The notes under the pieces were generated by a model. It was not told where the DNA came from. It saw only the letters and a program-made list of their open reading frames with translations, and searched no databases. The translations under genes were made by a program, and so were the position numbers. 64,000 nucleotides of DNA from Hyunsoonleella aquatilis (GTDB taxonomy: Bacteria; Bacteroidota; Bacteroidia; Flavobacteriales; Flavobacteriaceae), in contig NZ_JACNMF010000004.1 of assembly GCF_014270105.1 (NCBI RefSeq), positions 186,001-250,000 on the forward strand, in the 5' to 3' direction. Of the stretch, positions 33,801 through 41,624 are shown in pieces (position 1 is the first letter of the stretch; every line of letters begins with the position of its first letter).

Positions 33801-33913
33801 ATATCCGTAAGCGGAAACGTGTTGCAACCACTCTCTTTTGCCAATGCCATAAGTTCTATTTCGGACATGGTGCCGTAGCGCAAACTATAAAAGGAATGGT
33901 TGTTCAAAAACAT
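30875..33913 (-). CDS. DnaE-type DNA polymerase III alpha subunit, accessory (SOS cassette) form
   Basis: A 1012-residue C-family polymerase, shorter than the replicative alpha subunit. It opens with a PHP domain whose metal site looks degenerate (NNHSFYSLRYGTM, LTDINN where active PHPs have TDHG). The palm aspartates are in PPDFDIDFSTWD (near residue 355), followed by GYAFAKGHSASYA and a C-terminal OB-fold region. This is the form that accompanies dinB in Bacteroidota mutagenesis cassettes, comparable to DnaE2. It lies behind dinB on the same strand, with a repeat element in between, and is probably used for translesion synthesis rather than chromosome replication. Confidence 0.85.
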   Translation of the reverse strand: MFLNNHSFYSLRYGTMSEIELMALAKESGCNTFPLTDINNTSGCLNYIRRAPEYGITPVVGIDFRNSAQQCYVCLATNNEGFLELNNFLSRHLHDDEPFPDEAPVFENAVTIYPFRKLLEIEKYTFSESEYIGVSLDDINMLPFSRLNQHRDRLVLLHTISFRGKRDFNVHRLLRAIDNNLLLSKLPKAQQGKLAHQILPGSEVEKSFKDYPHIIENTSNLLKRCSIEFDFSNTKKSQNLSTLYGSEEVDFNTLKALCYEGLPKRYDEVSKTIEQRLEKELDLIKKQNYVSFFLINWRIIQYAKSKGYYYVGRGSGANSIVAYLLQITDVDPIELDLYFERFMNLYRTTPPDFDIDFSTWDREDVTRFIFEEFKGDGQVALLGAYVTFQYKGAVRELGKVFGLPKYEIDKLCSGKFDYRQLDDLSKLVLRYAKYLEGRPNYVSIHAAGVLISERPIHYFSATNMPPKGFPTVQFDMHIAEDVGLYKFDILGQRGLGKIKDAIAVIEENRPGVELPNIHNAKPFFEDDSINDMIEQGECIGCFYVESPAMRMLIKKLGVRDYLTLVAASSIIRPGVAKSGMMREYILRHKNPERRKRAHPVLWDIMPDTYGVMVYQEDVIKVAHHYAGLDLGEADVLRRGMSGKYRSREEFLAVKEKFISNCREKGERDEVIFEVWRQIESFAGYAFAKGHSASYAVESYQSLFLKHYYPLEYMVATVNNGGGFYRTELYLHEAKKWGGVVHPPCINRSRIETVIVGVDIYLGFQHLQGLERRNMVNILQARVYGNFMSLDDFMERVPMSIEQLDILIRVNAFRSSGIDKRTLLWEAYYKCHHLAIDEMQPQLFRLGARAFELPKFTITQLEDAFDQLELLNFTLYDVFSLLEKSPTNRLLTKDLAVYKGRVVTIYGYLITAKNTSTHKGDRMHFGTFLDQEGEWLDTVHFPPVAKRYPFRGKGVYRIIGKVVEEFDFLSVEVIKQERMAYIADPRFSSANVKNTEQQKISVPSRQAYKRLTT

Positions 33914-33961
33914 GGCTTATCCAAGCTTAATACTTAAATTGAATCTTTATTATTCTCTATT

Positions 33962-34049
33962 TTGGCGTTACCACGCTTAAGGGCGTGGTCGGGCTATCCA
34001 CTATATCCCTGACGGTACCGTCAGGGGATGCCGTTTCTATCCCTAACGC
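33962..34049. repeat. Dispersed intergenic repeat, copy A (between dinB and the dnaE-like gene)
   Basis: Begins GGCGTTACC and ends ATCCCTAACGC. It holds a small hairpin (CCACGC 33971-33976, GCGTGG 33983-33988), the GGTCGGGCTATCCACT block, and a perfect 20-bp palindrome at 34007-34026 (CCCTGACGGT and its complement). The same end blocks mark copies near 42.9-43.2 and 54.3-54.4 kb. Confidence 0.65.
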
Positions 34050-34140
34050 ACCTATCCGCCACCGTAGTTTTATCACCCAATCATCGGGCAGACCTTCTAC
34101 CTTCAGGCCCAAAAGCCCTGACTGTGTACGGCCACATAAA

Positions 34141-35361
34141 TCATTGCGTTCGATGCGCCAAAACAATGGGTGGCTCCCCATTAAACGGGTTGGTAAAATT
34201 CCCAACAGTCCGTGCCCCTTCGCCCATAGCAGAAGCCCTTATCACACTTCTGGAACCATACCGCAATCGGATCTTATCCATGGCACTGTAAAGGTTTACC
34301 GTTCGTTTTTCATCATCAAAAAGATTGATTTGGTATGTGCCAGAAGTAATACCACTAAACCTAACTCCCACTAAGCGGATAAGCACCCGCCTGTCATAAA
34401 GTTTATCAAACAGTTCCAGCACCAATGGTATTAAATGATGATCTGCCGACGTATATGCAATTTTTGTTTGCTTTGAATACGTCTGAAAATCGGAATACCT
34501 GATTTTCACCGTCACTACAGAAGCCAATTTCCCACCACGCCGTAATTGAAAAGCCAAATCTTCGGCCATGGCAGAAAGTGTGGTCTTTATTTTTGAAATG
34601 TCTGTGGTATCCCTTCCGTAAGTACGCTCGCTCGAAATGGATTTTCGCTCATGATATTCGATGATGGGCGTATGGTCAATGCCGTTGGAGCGTTGCCAAA
34701 TCACACGCCCGTTTTTGCCAAATACCGAGGTCATCATCTCCACGGGCATTTGCTGTACGGTCTCAACAGTTTTAATGCCCATGTTGCAAAATGCCCGAAA
34801 GGTCTTCTCCCCGACCATAGGAATCTTTTTGATGGAAAGTGGTGCCAAAAACTGCTTTTCCGCCCCAAATTCAATCTTTAATTGATTATTGGGCTTGGCC
34901 TCATTGGTAGCAACTTTTGACACGGTTTTATTTTCGGAAAGCCCAAAAGATATGGGTAAGCCTGTTTCTCGAATAATCTTTTGCCGTAATTCCGTGGCAT
35001 ACTTATAGCAACCAAAAAAACGGTCCATGCCCGAAAGGTCAGCATAAAACTCGTCCACACTGGCCTTTTCCAAAACCGGAACTTCGCCCTGCAAAATTTC
35101 CGTGACCATTTTTGAGTATTTGGTATAGGTTCCCGCATTGCCCTTTATAAATATGGCATGTGGGCATAGTTGCCTTGCCATTTTTGCCGGCATCCCGGAA
35201 TGTACGCCATAAGCACGAGTCTCATAACTGGCTGCACTTACCACGCCCCTATCCCCGGTACCTCCAACAATTACGGGCTTATTGTTTAGCCTACTGTCCA
35301 AAAGCCGTTCGCAGGATACAAAAAATGTATCCAGATCAAAGTGTAAAATGGTACGCTTCAT
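34141..35361 (-). CDS. dinB: Y-family DNA polymerase (DinB/UmuC type)
   Basis: A 406-residue translesion polymerase. The start is set at the ATG at 35361 (MKRTILHFDLDTFFVSCER); the frame stays open upstream but encodes no family sequence. Catalytic residues are in HFDLDTFF and KASVDEFYAD (SVDE motif, about residue 105). The thumb helix-hairpin-helix region is KIPMVGEKTFRAFCNMGI, and the little-finger domain follows. It ends in a short peptide after NPFNGEPP. It is divergent from the LexA/UmuD-like repressor gene, and a palindromic operator overlaps its promoter, which points to damage-inducible expression. Confidence 0.92.
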   Translation of the reverse strand: MKRTILHFDLDTFFVSCERLLDSRLNNKPVIVGGTGDRGVVSAASYETRAYGVHSGMPAKMARQLCPHAIFIKGNAGTYTKYSKMVTEILQGEVPVLEKASVDEFYADLSGMDRFFGCYKYATELRQKIIRETGLPISFGLSENKTVSKVATNEAKPNNQLKIEFGAEKQFLAPLSIKKIPMVGEKTFRAFCNMGIKTVETVQQMPVEMMTSVFGKNGRVIWQRSNGIDHTPIIEYHERKSISSERTYGRDTTDISKIKTTLSAMAEDLAFQLRRGGKLASVVTVKIRYSDFQTYSKQTKIAYTSADHHLIPLVLELFDKLYDRRVLIRLVGVRFSGITSGTYQINLFDDEKRTVNLYSAMDKIRLRYGSRSVIRASAMGEGARTVGNFTNPFNGEPPIVLAHRTQ

Positions 35362-35380
35362 TAAGAAGAAAAAAATTAGT

Positions 35381-35422
35381 GTTCTACAAAAATATAGAAC
35401 AATAATATATTTTCTATATTTG
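35381..35422. promoter_or_regulatory. Divergent SOS-type promoter with palindromic operator
   Basis: GTTCTA (35381-35386), 8 bp, then TAGAAC (35395-35400) form a perfect dyad. Its spacer CAAAAATA is the complement of TATTTTTG, a TAnnTTTG -7 element for dinB. A second -7 element, TATATTTG at 35415-35422, points toward the repressor gene. One bound repressor could block both promoters. Confidence 0.65.
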
Positions 35423-35473
35423 TGTATCCAAAAATTATTAACAAAATAGCACGCCTTCCAAACCGCACTGTAA

Positions 35474-36073
35474 ATGAACGATTTGCATGAAAACCAAATA
35501 GCGCTCTTAAAACTGCTCCATGAGCAAATTGATAATCCGCTTACCATCAGGCAAATTCAAGACAACCTTAATTTTTCATCGTCAAGCATGGTGGCCCATC
35601 ATATTCAAAAGCTGGAACAAAAAGGCTACCTTAAGCGCAATCCCAATAACCCTAGGGACTACCAAGTATTTTTGAATCCCGAGCGCCCAATTATTTATTT
35701 AAATCTTTACGGAAATGCACAATGCGGTAAAAACGGGACGATTTTGGACGGCATTCCTATAGATAAAATCCCAATCGCATCAAGATTGCTAAAGTTTCCT
35801 GCACATGAAGGCTTTATCGTTACCGCCAAAGGCAACTCTATGGAACCATTTATAAAAGAAGGTGATCTGGTAATTGCTCAAAAAAAAGACAACGCCGAAA
35901 ATGGAGAAAAAATCGTGTGCGTGTATGGCGAAAAAGTACTCATCAAAAGATTTTTTCAGCAAAACGACACCATAACCCTAACATCCTTAAATAGCGAAAA
36001 CCATCCCCCAATTATTGTTGCTGATTATTTTAAAATAGAAGGTGTGATAAAGAATGTTTTAAAATACAGCTAA
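35474..36073 (+). CDS. lexA: LexA/UmuD-like repressor, S24 self-cleaving peptidase
   Basis: A 199-residue protein. Residues 1 to 65 form a winged helix resembling the LexA DNA-binding domain (SSSSMVAHHIQKLEQKGYL). The C-terminal half is an S24 peptidase: catalytic serine in KGNSMEPF (S122) and catalytic lysine in LIKRFF (K158). The predicted self-cleavage bond is C84-G85 (NAQCGKNG), as in UmuD, whereas LexA usually has Ala-Gly. It is divergent from dinB and probably represses itself and the dinB-dnaE genes until RecA filaments trigger its cleavage. Confidence 0.82.
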   Translation: MNDLHENQIALLKLLHEQIDNPLTIRQIQDNLNFSSSSMVAHHIQKLEQKGYLKRNPNNPRDYQVFLNPERPIIYLNLYGNAQCGKNGTILDGIPIDKIPIASRLLKFPAHEGFIVTAKGNSMEPFIKEGDLVIAQKKDNAENGEKIVCVYGEKVLIKRFFQQNDTITLTSLNSENHPPIIVADYFKIEGVIKNVLKYS

Positions 36074-36113
36074 AAAACTGACAATTATCACATTAAAAGA
36101 CCGGCCCCAGCAG

Positions 36114-36121
36114 TAATTTTG
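36114..36121 (+). promoter_or_regulatory. -7 element (TAATTTTG) upstream of the HMA gene
   Basis: TAATTTTG matches TAnnTTTG and lies 18 bp before the start codon of the metal-binding protein gene. No convincing -33 TTG is seen at the usual distance, so this is a weak call. Confidence 0.35.
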
Positions 36122-36139
36122 CATTAAACCATTGTTAAA

Positions 36140-36406
36140 ATGAAAACCTCTTTTGAAATACAAAATTTAAAATGTGGAGGATGCGCCAATACCATTTCTA
36201 AAAAGTTACAGGAAATTGAGGATGCTAAAAGCATTGAAATTAATCCCGAAATGAATAGGGTTTCTTTTGAGCATACACATATGGAAACACTCAATAAGGT
36301 AAAAGCAGTATTGCATGCTATTGGTTATCCTATTGTTGGAGACAAAAACGCATTGATTACAAAAGCTAAATCCTTTGTAAGCTGTGCAATTGGAAGAATG
36401 AATTAA
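36140..36406 (+). CDS. Heavy-metal-associated (HMA) domain protein
   Basis: An 88-residue protein that is essentially one HMA fold. The metal loop is C12-G-G-C15 (LKCGGCANT), the beta-alpha-beta-beta-alpha-beta order is intact, and VKAVLHAIGYPIVG is the second helix and last strand. Such proteins carry Cu(I) or a similar soft metal in the cytoplasm. A copper pump is not nearby. The gene ends one base before the convergent clpS gene. Confidence 0.85.
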   Translation: MKTSFEIQNLKCGGCANTISKKLQEIEDAKSIEINPEMNRVSFEHTHMETLNKVKAVLHAIGYPIVGDKNALITKAKSFVSCAIGRMN

Positions 36407-36682
36407 TTAAACGATCTCAGCACTCAAACCAGCCTCTAATAATTTAGAGCAACGCGGTTTTAAATCTTCGTATTCACCAGTTTTTACGGTGCATTTTCCT
36501 TTGTAATGCACAATTAGTGAGCATTGTTCTGCTTGTTCTGAAGTGTGGTCGCAGGCATAAATCAGTGTATCGATAACGTGATCAAAGGTATTCACATCGT
36601 CATTGTACAGCACAATTTCATTGAGCTTCACTACCTCTTCTTCAAGTAGTAATTCTTCTGAATATTTTTCTTTTGAACTCAT
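36407..36682 (-). CDS. clpS: ATP-dependent Clp protease adaptor ClpS
   Basis: A 91-residue adaptor. The conserved IVLYNDDVNTFDHVIDTL block (about residues 23 to 40) is the N-end-rule binding core of ClpS, and a flexible acidic N-terminus precedes it. ClpS delivers proteins with destabilising N-terminal residues to ClpAP-type proteases. It lies 30 bp downstream of prmA on the same strand, a pairing common in this group. Confidence 0.93.
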   Translation of the reverse strand: MSSKEKYSEELLLEEEVVKLNEIVLYNDDVNTFDHVIDTLIYACDHTSEQAEQCSLIVHYKGKCTVKTGEYEDLKPRCSKLLEAGLSAEIV

Positions 36683-36712
36683 TTTTTAAATCTTTTGGGA
36701 GCAATTTTACTA

Positions 36713-37549
36713 CTAATTTAAAAATTTTAACGAAACCCAGTTGTTTCGTTCCAACTTTTCTTTAAGCATCAATCCAAATTTTTCACATTCCCCCTGAATC
36801 ATTGGAATATCATCCGCATAAAACCCACTTAAAAACAACATCCCTTTTTTATTTAAGCAAGACACGTACGTTTCCATATCCTGCATTAAAATATTACGAT
36901 TGATATTTGCCACGATTACATCATATTTGTTTTTTCCTAAAACAGAGGCATCTCCTTCAATAACCGTGATGTGAGCACAATTGTTGCGCCCTACGTTTTC
37001 CAAACTGTTCAAATAGCACCAATTATCATAGTCCACCGCATCAATAGGTTTTGCTCCTTTCATTTCAGTCAAAACTGCCAAAACCCCCGTACCACATCCC
37101 ATATCCAACACTGATTTTCCTTTGAAATCATTATTCAAAATATGCTGAATCATCATGTGCGTCGTCTCGTGATGTCCAGTACCAAAGCTCATTTTTGGTT
37201 CAATAACGATATCAAATTTGGTATTGAAAGGCTCATGGAATGGTGCTCTAATGGCACACATATCCTCAATAACTATGGGATTGAAATTCTTTTCCCATTC
37301 GGCGTTCCAGTTGGTTTGGGCTATTTCTTCAAAAGTATAGGTGATTTCGAATTCATCCGAGCCCAAAATTTGAATATCTTGCAAAATCGACTCGTGCCAT
37401 TCTTCCTTTTGAATATATGCCGTTACGCCATCCTCAGTTTCCACAAAGCTTTCAAAACCTGCATATCCTAGTTCGGCAATTAGGATTTCAGTTGCGGGTT
37501 GCAATGGTTTTATTGAGAAATTATAGCCTATATAAATTGGATTAGACAT
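36713..37549 (-). CDS. prmA: Ribosomal protein L11 methyltransferase
   Basis: A 278-residue S-adenosylmethionine-dependent methyltransferase. Motif I is SVLDMGCGTGVLAVL (about residues 146 to 160). PKMSFGTGHHETT, just before it, is the hallmark of PrmA, and VIVANINRNIL is the catalytic-loop region. The N-terminal substrate-recruiting domain is present. It trimethylates ribosomal protein L11. Transcribed together with clpS. Confidence 0.94.
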   Translation of the reverse strand: MSNPIYIGYNFSIKPLQPATEILIAELGYAGFESFVETEDGVTAYIQKEEWHESILQDIQILGSDEFEITYTFEEIAQTNWNAEWEKNFNPIVIEDMCAIRAPFHEPFNTKFDIVIEPKMSFGTGHHETTHMMIQHILNNDFKGKSVLDMGCGTGVLAVLTEMKGAKPIDAVDYDNWCYLNSLENVGRNNCAHITVIEGDASVLGKNKYDVIVANINRNILMQDMETYVSCLNKKGMLFLSGFYADDIPMIQGECEKFGLMLKEKLERNNWVSLKFLN

Positions 37550-37585
37550 CTATAAAAATTTAGGCCACAAAGATAGACCTTAATA

Positions 37586-38221
37586 CTACAATAACTGCTT
37601 TTCCATCGCAATTTTGATGATGCCCACGCTATTTTTTGCTCCCAGTTTACTCATGATATTCATGCGGTGGGTCTCCACGGTTTTTGGACTGATAAAGAGT
37701 TTTTCTGAGATTTCTTGTGTGGTGAGCTCCTCTGAAATGGCGACTAAAACATCATGCTCGCGTCGCGTTAAATTCGGTTTTAGTGCATTGTCAATTGTTG
37801 ACTTTGAAGTTTGGTTTAATAACTGTTGCTGAATATCCTTTTGTAAAAACAACTCCCCAGAAAGTACAGTTTTCATGGCAGTAACCAATTCCAACTTATC
37901 GGTGTTCTTTAACAGATAGCCATGCACACCATTTTTGAGCATGCGCTTCACAAAGGAAGTATCCTCAAAATTGGTGAGGGCGATAATCTTCAAATCGGGA
38001 TAGGATTTAAGCAGTTGTTTACTTAAATCGATACCATTGATGTCAGGTAAATTGATATCCAAGAGCAACACATCTGGTTGATCCGCACCAATATTTTCTA
38101 AAGTTTGAGAAGCATTTTCGTATAGACCAACAACCTTCAATTGGGTCGTGCCCTCAAGCATCGAGGCTATGCCCTTAAGCACCATCACATGGTCGTCCGT
38201 TATGGCTATTTTAGTTGTCAT
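37586..38221 (-). CDS. Response regulator, NarL/FixJ type
   Basis: A 211-residue two-domain regulator. The receiver has the acidic pair in ITDDHVM, the phospho-acceptor aspartate in LLLDINLPDING (about residue 56) and the conserved lysine in LLKNTDK. The C-terminal LuxR-type helix-turn-helix is LTRREHDVLVAISEELTTQEI with KTVETHRMNIMSKLG. Its start overlaps the end of the sensor kinase gene by 11 bp, so the two are translationally coupled. Target genes are unknown; the adjacent secreted-protein genes are candidates. Confidence 0.93.
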   Translation of the reverse strand: MTTKIAITDDHVMVLKGIASMLEGTTQLKVVGLYENASQTLENIGADQPDVLLLDINLPDINGIDLSKQLLKSYPDLKIIALTNFEDTSFVKRMLKNGVHGYLLKNTDKLELVTAMKTVLSGELFLQKDIQQQLLNQTSKSTIDNALKPNLTRREHDVLVAISEELTTQEISEKLFISPKTVETHRMNIMSKLGAKNSVGIIKIAMEKQLL

Positions 38222-40136
38222 TTAATTTTTCTAAATCGATTTCAATAATGTAAGAGGTCCCATTTTCGTTGGATACAAAATCAACTTCCGCCTTTAAATA
38301 ATCAATTCTGGATTGCACATTGCTCAAACCTATCCCGTCAGAATCGACCTTGTCTTTATCAAAACCTTTCCCATCATCCTCGACGGTTATTTGGAGCGTA
38401 TTGTCCCTTAGGCTCAATTGAACATTAATCGTTTTGGCTTCAGCATGCTTCAAACTATTTGTCACCAATTCCTGAATAATTCGAAATACATTCACCTCAG
38501 CCTTTTGCGGTAATTCAACGGCTTCCCCTAGATGCTGAAAAATGATTTCCTCTTTCGGGTTTATATTATTTAAATTATTACAATAATCAGCAATTGCTTC
38601 TACTAAATTAAAGTTTTTAAGCGAAGGCGGCACCAAATTATGCGAAATAGCACGCACTTGTTTACAGGATTCGTCTATCATTGTGATGGCCTCGGCAATT
38701 ACTTTTTGGTTGGTTTCCATCAGGGCTGACAATTTGTATTTGATGGCAGATAAGTCTCCATTTACCCCATCATGAAGTTCTCTTGCTATCCTATAGCGTT
38801 CATTTTCTTCGCCCTCAATAAGCGCTTCCAAAGTTTTAATCTGGCCTTCTCGCTTTAAGGCCAAAATTTCCTGTGCTTTTCTTTTCTGGCGTTGCCTGAA
38901 CACCACAAAGGTCATTATGGAAACTATCAACAAAAAAATCGCAATTCCAGTCATATATTTAAACCTTGCTTGGTTTTTCTCAATGGCAAGCTGTTGCTCT
39001 ACCAGGGCTTTATCTTTTTTTTCCGTTTCAAATTGAATTTCAAGCCTATTGATGTTTTTTAGATTGTCCTCATTTAGAATACTATCCTTATAACTTGTAT
39101 AGGTTATAAAATGATGTAGTGCTTCTTCGACATTGCCCGAACTATTGTTGAGTTGATAGCTCTGCCAATGCAAATCCCGAAACACTTTTTTCGAGGGGAC
39201 ATCCATAGCAAAAGCCTGTTTCAAAAGGGTTCGACTTTTGCTGAAATCCCTCAAATGCATATAGGCTTTACTCAATAAGGACAATGTTTCGGGTATATCA
39301 GAAATATAGTCATGGGTTTGCTGAATGTTATAAGCCTGATTCAAATAACCCAAAGCATTTTGAAACTGTTCCTTTTCTATTAGAATAGCACCAATATTTC
39401 TACTCACTTGGGCCGTTCCCCATTCATTCTCAATTTGTTTGTCAATCGAAAGGGTCTTTTCGTAATATTCCAAAGCCCTATCAAGGTTTCCCTGCTCAGC
39501 ATAAACCGACCCGATACCGTTGTAAACATTAGCCAAATTATCAAGATCGCTTTTTGCTTCATGGATGGCAACGGCTTGGTTGTAACTGGCTATGGCCTCA
39601 TCGTATTTTTCCAGATTTTTATAAACAATCCCAATACTATTAAGGGTAAAACCCATCCCCGTGGAGTCCTTTAATTGTTCATATATGGATAAGGTTTTGA
39701 GATATGCCTTTAAACTGGCTTCATAATTATTTTCTAAACTGTAGATGACCCCCTTTTGATAAAGGCCATTGGCTATTTTAAAAGTGTCTTTTTGTTTTTC
39801 TACAAACCTCCGATATTTATCAATGTAATTATGCGCCTGTTCATAGTTACCCACCACCCTGCTAAGCACCGCATAGCGATAATTACTGGCAGAGATGCCT
39901 TCTTCATTCTTTAATTTTGAATACAAGGCCATGGCCGAATCCAAATGCGTTTCGGCAGTTTTTACGTCCTTGCTCAGGTTGGCCCACGCCAATTTTGAAT
40001 GTGCTAATGCCCGATTAAAATCACTGGACTTTTTTGATGATATTACAGTTTTTAAGCTATCCAGATATGCATCCTGACTTTGCCCAAAACAAATTGAGTA
40101 TAACAAAAGAAAAACATATGCTAGTTGAAATTTCAA
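38211..40136 (-). CDS. TPR-containing sensor histidine kinase (HisKA_3 type)
   Basis: A 641-residue membrane kinase. After a signal peptide (ending CFGQ) come about six TPRs in the periplasm (residues 30 to 345; GFTLNSIGIVYKNLEKYDEAI, cited by its core). A coiled coil and one membrane segment (MTGIAIFLLIVSIMTFVVF, near 395 to 413) follow. The cytoplasmic part has the phospho-acceptor helix ENERYRIARELHDGVNGDLS and an ATPase domain with ELVTNSLKHA, DDGKGFD and GIGLSNVQSR. The signal sensed by the TPR part is unknown. It is coupled to the response regulator gene downstream. Confidence 0.92.
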   Translation of the reverse strand: MKFQLAYVFLLLYSICFGQSQDAYLDSLKTVISSKKSSDFNRALAHSKLAWANLSKDVKTAETHLDSAMALYSKLKNEEGISASNYRYAVLSRVVGNYEQAHNYIDKYRRFVEKQKDTFKIANGLYQKGVIYSLENNYEASLKAYLKTLSIYEQLKDSTGMGFTLNSIGIVYKNLEKYDEAIASYNQAVAIHEAKSDLDNLANVYNGIGSVYAEQGNLDRALEYYEKTLSIDKQIENEWGTAQVSRNIGAILIEKEQFQNALGYLNQAYNIQQTHDYISDIPETLSLLSKAYMHLRDFSKSRTLLKQAFAMDVPSKKVFRDLHWQSYQLNNSSGNVEEALHHFITYTSYKDSILNEDNLKNINRLEIQFETEKKDKALVEQQLAIEKNQARFKYMTGIAIFLLIVSIMTFVVFRQRQKRKAQEILALKREGQIKTLEALIEGEENERYRIARELHDGVNGDLSAIKYKLSALMETNQKVIAEAITMIDESCKQVRAISHNLVPPSLKNFNLVEAIADYCNNLNNINPKEEIIFQHLGEAVELPQKAEVNVFRIIQELVTNSLKHAEAKTINVQLSLRDNTLQITVEDDGKGFDKDKVDSDGIGLSNVQSRIDYLKAEVDFVSNENGTSYIIEIDLEKLNDN

Positions 40137-40194
40137 AACTGTGACGTTAACAACTTAAATGTAGCGAATTTTAATTTTATCCATTACACCATCC

Positions 40195-41607
40195 TCATTG
40201 TTTCACAAATTGCTTCGAAATACTACCCCCCTCAGTTTTCAAATGAAACAGATAAGTACCGGATTGCAGGTTGCTCAGGTTTAATCTATTATCCGTTGGA
40301 ATAACTTCCAACACCACCTGCCCTCTTAAATTTATGATTTTAAAGTCTGTTATTTGCTGATTATTGGTATCTAAAACCAGGATATCCTTCACGGGGTTAG
40401 GGTAAAAGGTAAAACTGTTCAGTACGAAATCGTCATCCGATAAGGTAGACAGTTGCCCAGAGCGCGCATACAAGCTCCAAGTACCATCGGTATTTTGCAC
40501 CCTAATGTATAGAATATGATCGCCATCAGGCAAATCGGCAGGTACCTGTGCCACCAAATCCATATCTACCAGCACTGCATCGCTTATATCTATCGGCGTT
40601 GCATTTCCAATACCGGGGTCAATATCAAAAAAGTACTCTACTCCAGTAATTAATGCTGAATTTACTAAGTCTGGACTGACGTAAAACACATTTTTGTCAT
40701 AAATACTCCAAGTGCCGTCATCATTTATCAATCTAACATATAGCTTATGTACCCCTTCAGCAAGGCCAGTTGTGGGCACATTCAAATCCTCATCAATCAT
40801 ATTTCCTGAAACGGCAAGAGAGGTTCCATTCCCTACTCCAGGGTCGGTATCTATAAAATATTCCGCAGAAGCGATACTTGCCGTATTTGAGTTATTGGGA
40901 TTGACGTAAAACACATTTCTGTCATACAAGCTCCACGTACCATCACCGTTCTGCAACCTCACATATAATTTGTGAACTCCGTTGGAAAGACCCGTGGTAG
41001 CCACATTCAAATCAGCATCTACGGTATTACCGGTCACAGTTAAAGGAGTACCATTTCCAACTCCGGGGTCGGTATCCACAAAATATTCTGCCGATGAAAT
41101 ACTCGATGTATTGGCATTATTTGGGTTGACGTAAAACACATTCCTGTCATAAAGACTCCATGTGCCATCCATATTCAACAACCTCAAATACAGTTTGTGA
41201 ACGCCACTGGAAAAGCCGGTTGTAGACAAACTAAAGTCTTGGTCAACCGTACTTCCCGAAACGGCTATGGAAGTACCATTCCCAACTCCAGGGTCGGTAT
41301 CCACAAAATATTCAGCAGAAGCGATATTGTATGTGTTTGCATTACTTGGGTTAACGTAAAATACATTTCTGTCGTAAATGCTCCAGGCCCCATCATCGTT
41401 CAAAACACGGATATACAGCTTATGAACACCATCGGATAGTCCCGTGGTTGCTATGCTAAAATCTTGGTCAATGGTGTTTCCCGAAACCGCCAAGGTTGTG
41501 CCGTTGCCAACACCGGGGTCGGTATCAATAAAATACTCAGCCGAGGCAATTTGCGAATAGCACCATGGCCCGAACACCAACAACCATATTAAAATGAACG
41601 CTTTCAT
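40195..41607 (-). CDS. Secreted repeat protein with type IX secretion sorting domain
   Basis: A 470-residue exported protein. After the signal peptide (to about residue 20) it has five repeats of about 75 residues, each starting AEYF(I/V)DTDPGVGNGT and ending WS(I/L)YDRNVFYVNP; the fifth is diverged (VEYFFDIDPGIGNATP). The last 75 residues form a type A C-terminal sorting domain (FTFYPNPVKDILVL, LQSGTYLFHLKTEG, KQFVKQ), so it should be exported by the type IX system and attached to or released from the surface. It follows the beta-helix gene by 17 bp. Adhesion or binding is a guess. Confidence 0.85.
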   Translation of the reverse strand: MKAFILIWLLVFGPWCYSQIASAEYFIDTDPGVGNGTTLAVSGNTIDQDFSIATTGLSDGVHKLYIRVLNDDGAWSIYDRNVFYVNPSNANTYNIASAEYFVDTDPGVGNGTSIAVSGSTVDQDFSLSTTGFSSGVHKLYLRLLNMDGTWSLYDRNVFYVNPNNANTSSISSAEYFVDTDPGVGNGTPLTVTGNTVDADLNVATTGLSNGVHKLYVRLQNGDGTWSLYDRNVFYVNPNNSNTASIASAEYFIDTDPGVGNGTSLAVSGNMIDEDLNVPTTGLAEGVHKLYVRLINDDGTWSIYDKNVFYVSPDLVNSALITGVEYFFDIDPGIGNATPIDISDAVLVDMDLVAQVPADLPDGDHILYIRVQNTDGTWSLYARSGQLSTLSDDDFVLNSFTFYPNPVKDILVLDTNNQQITDFKIINLRGQVVLEVIPTDNRLNLSNLQSGTYLFHLKTEGGSISKQFVKQ

Positions 41608-41624
41608 TTTCAGTATGTTTAAAA

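Noticed and set aside
33957-34205. An 82-codon minus-strand frame between dinB and the dnaE-like gene
   Set aside because: It consists largely of the dispersed repeat and overlaps dinB in another frame; no family features.
35362-35547. N-terminal extension of dinB by 62 codons
   Set aside because: The extension is hydrophobic, unlike any Y-family polymerase, crosses the divergent promoter and overlaps the repressor gene; MKRTILHFD is the normal start.
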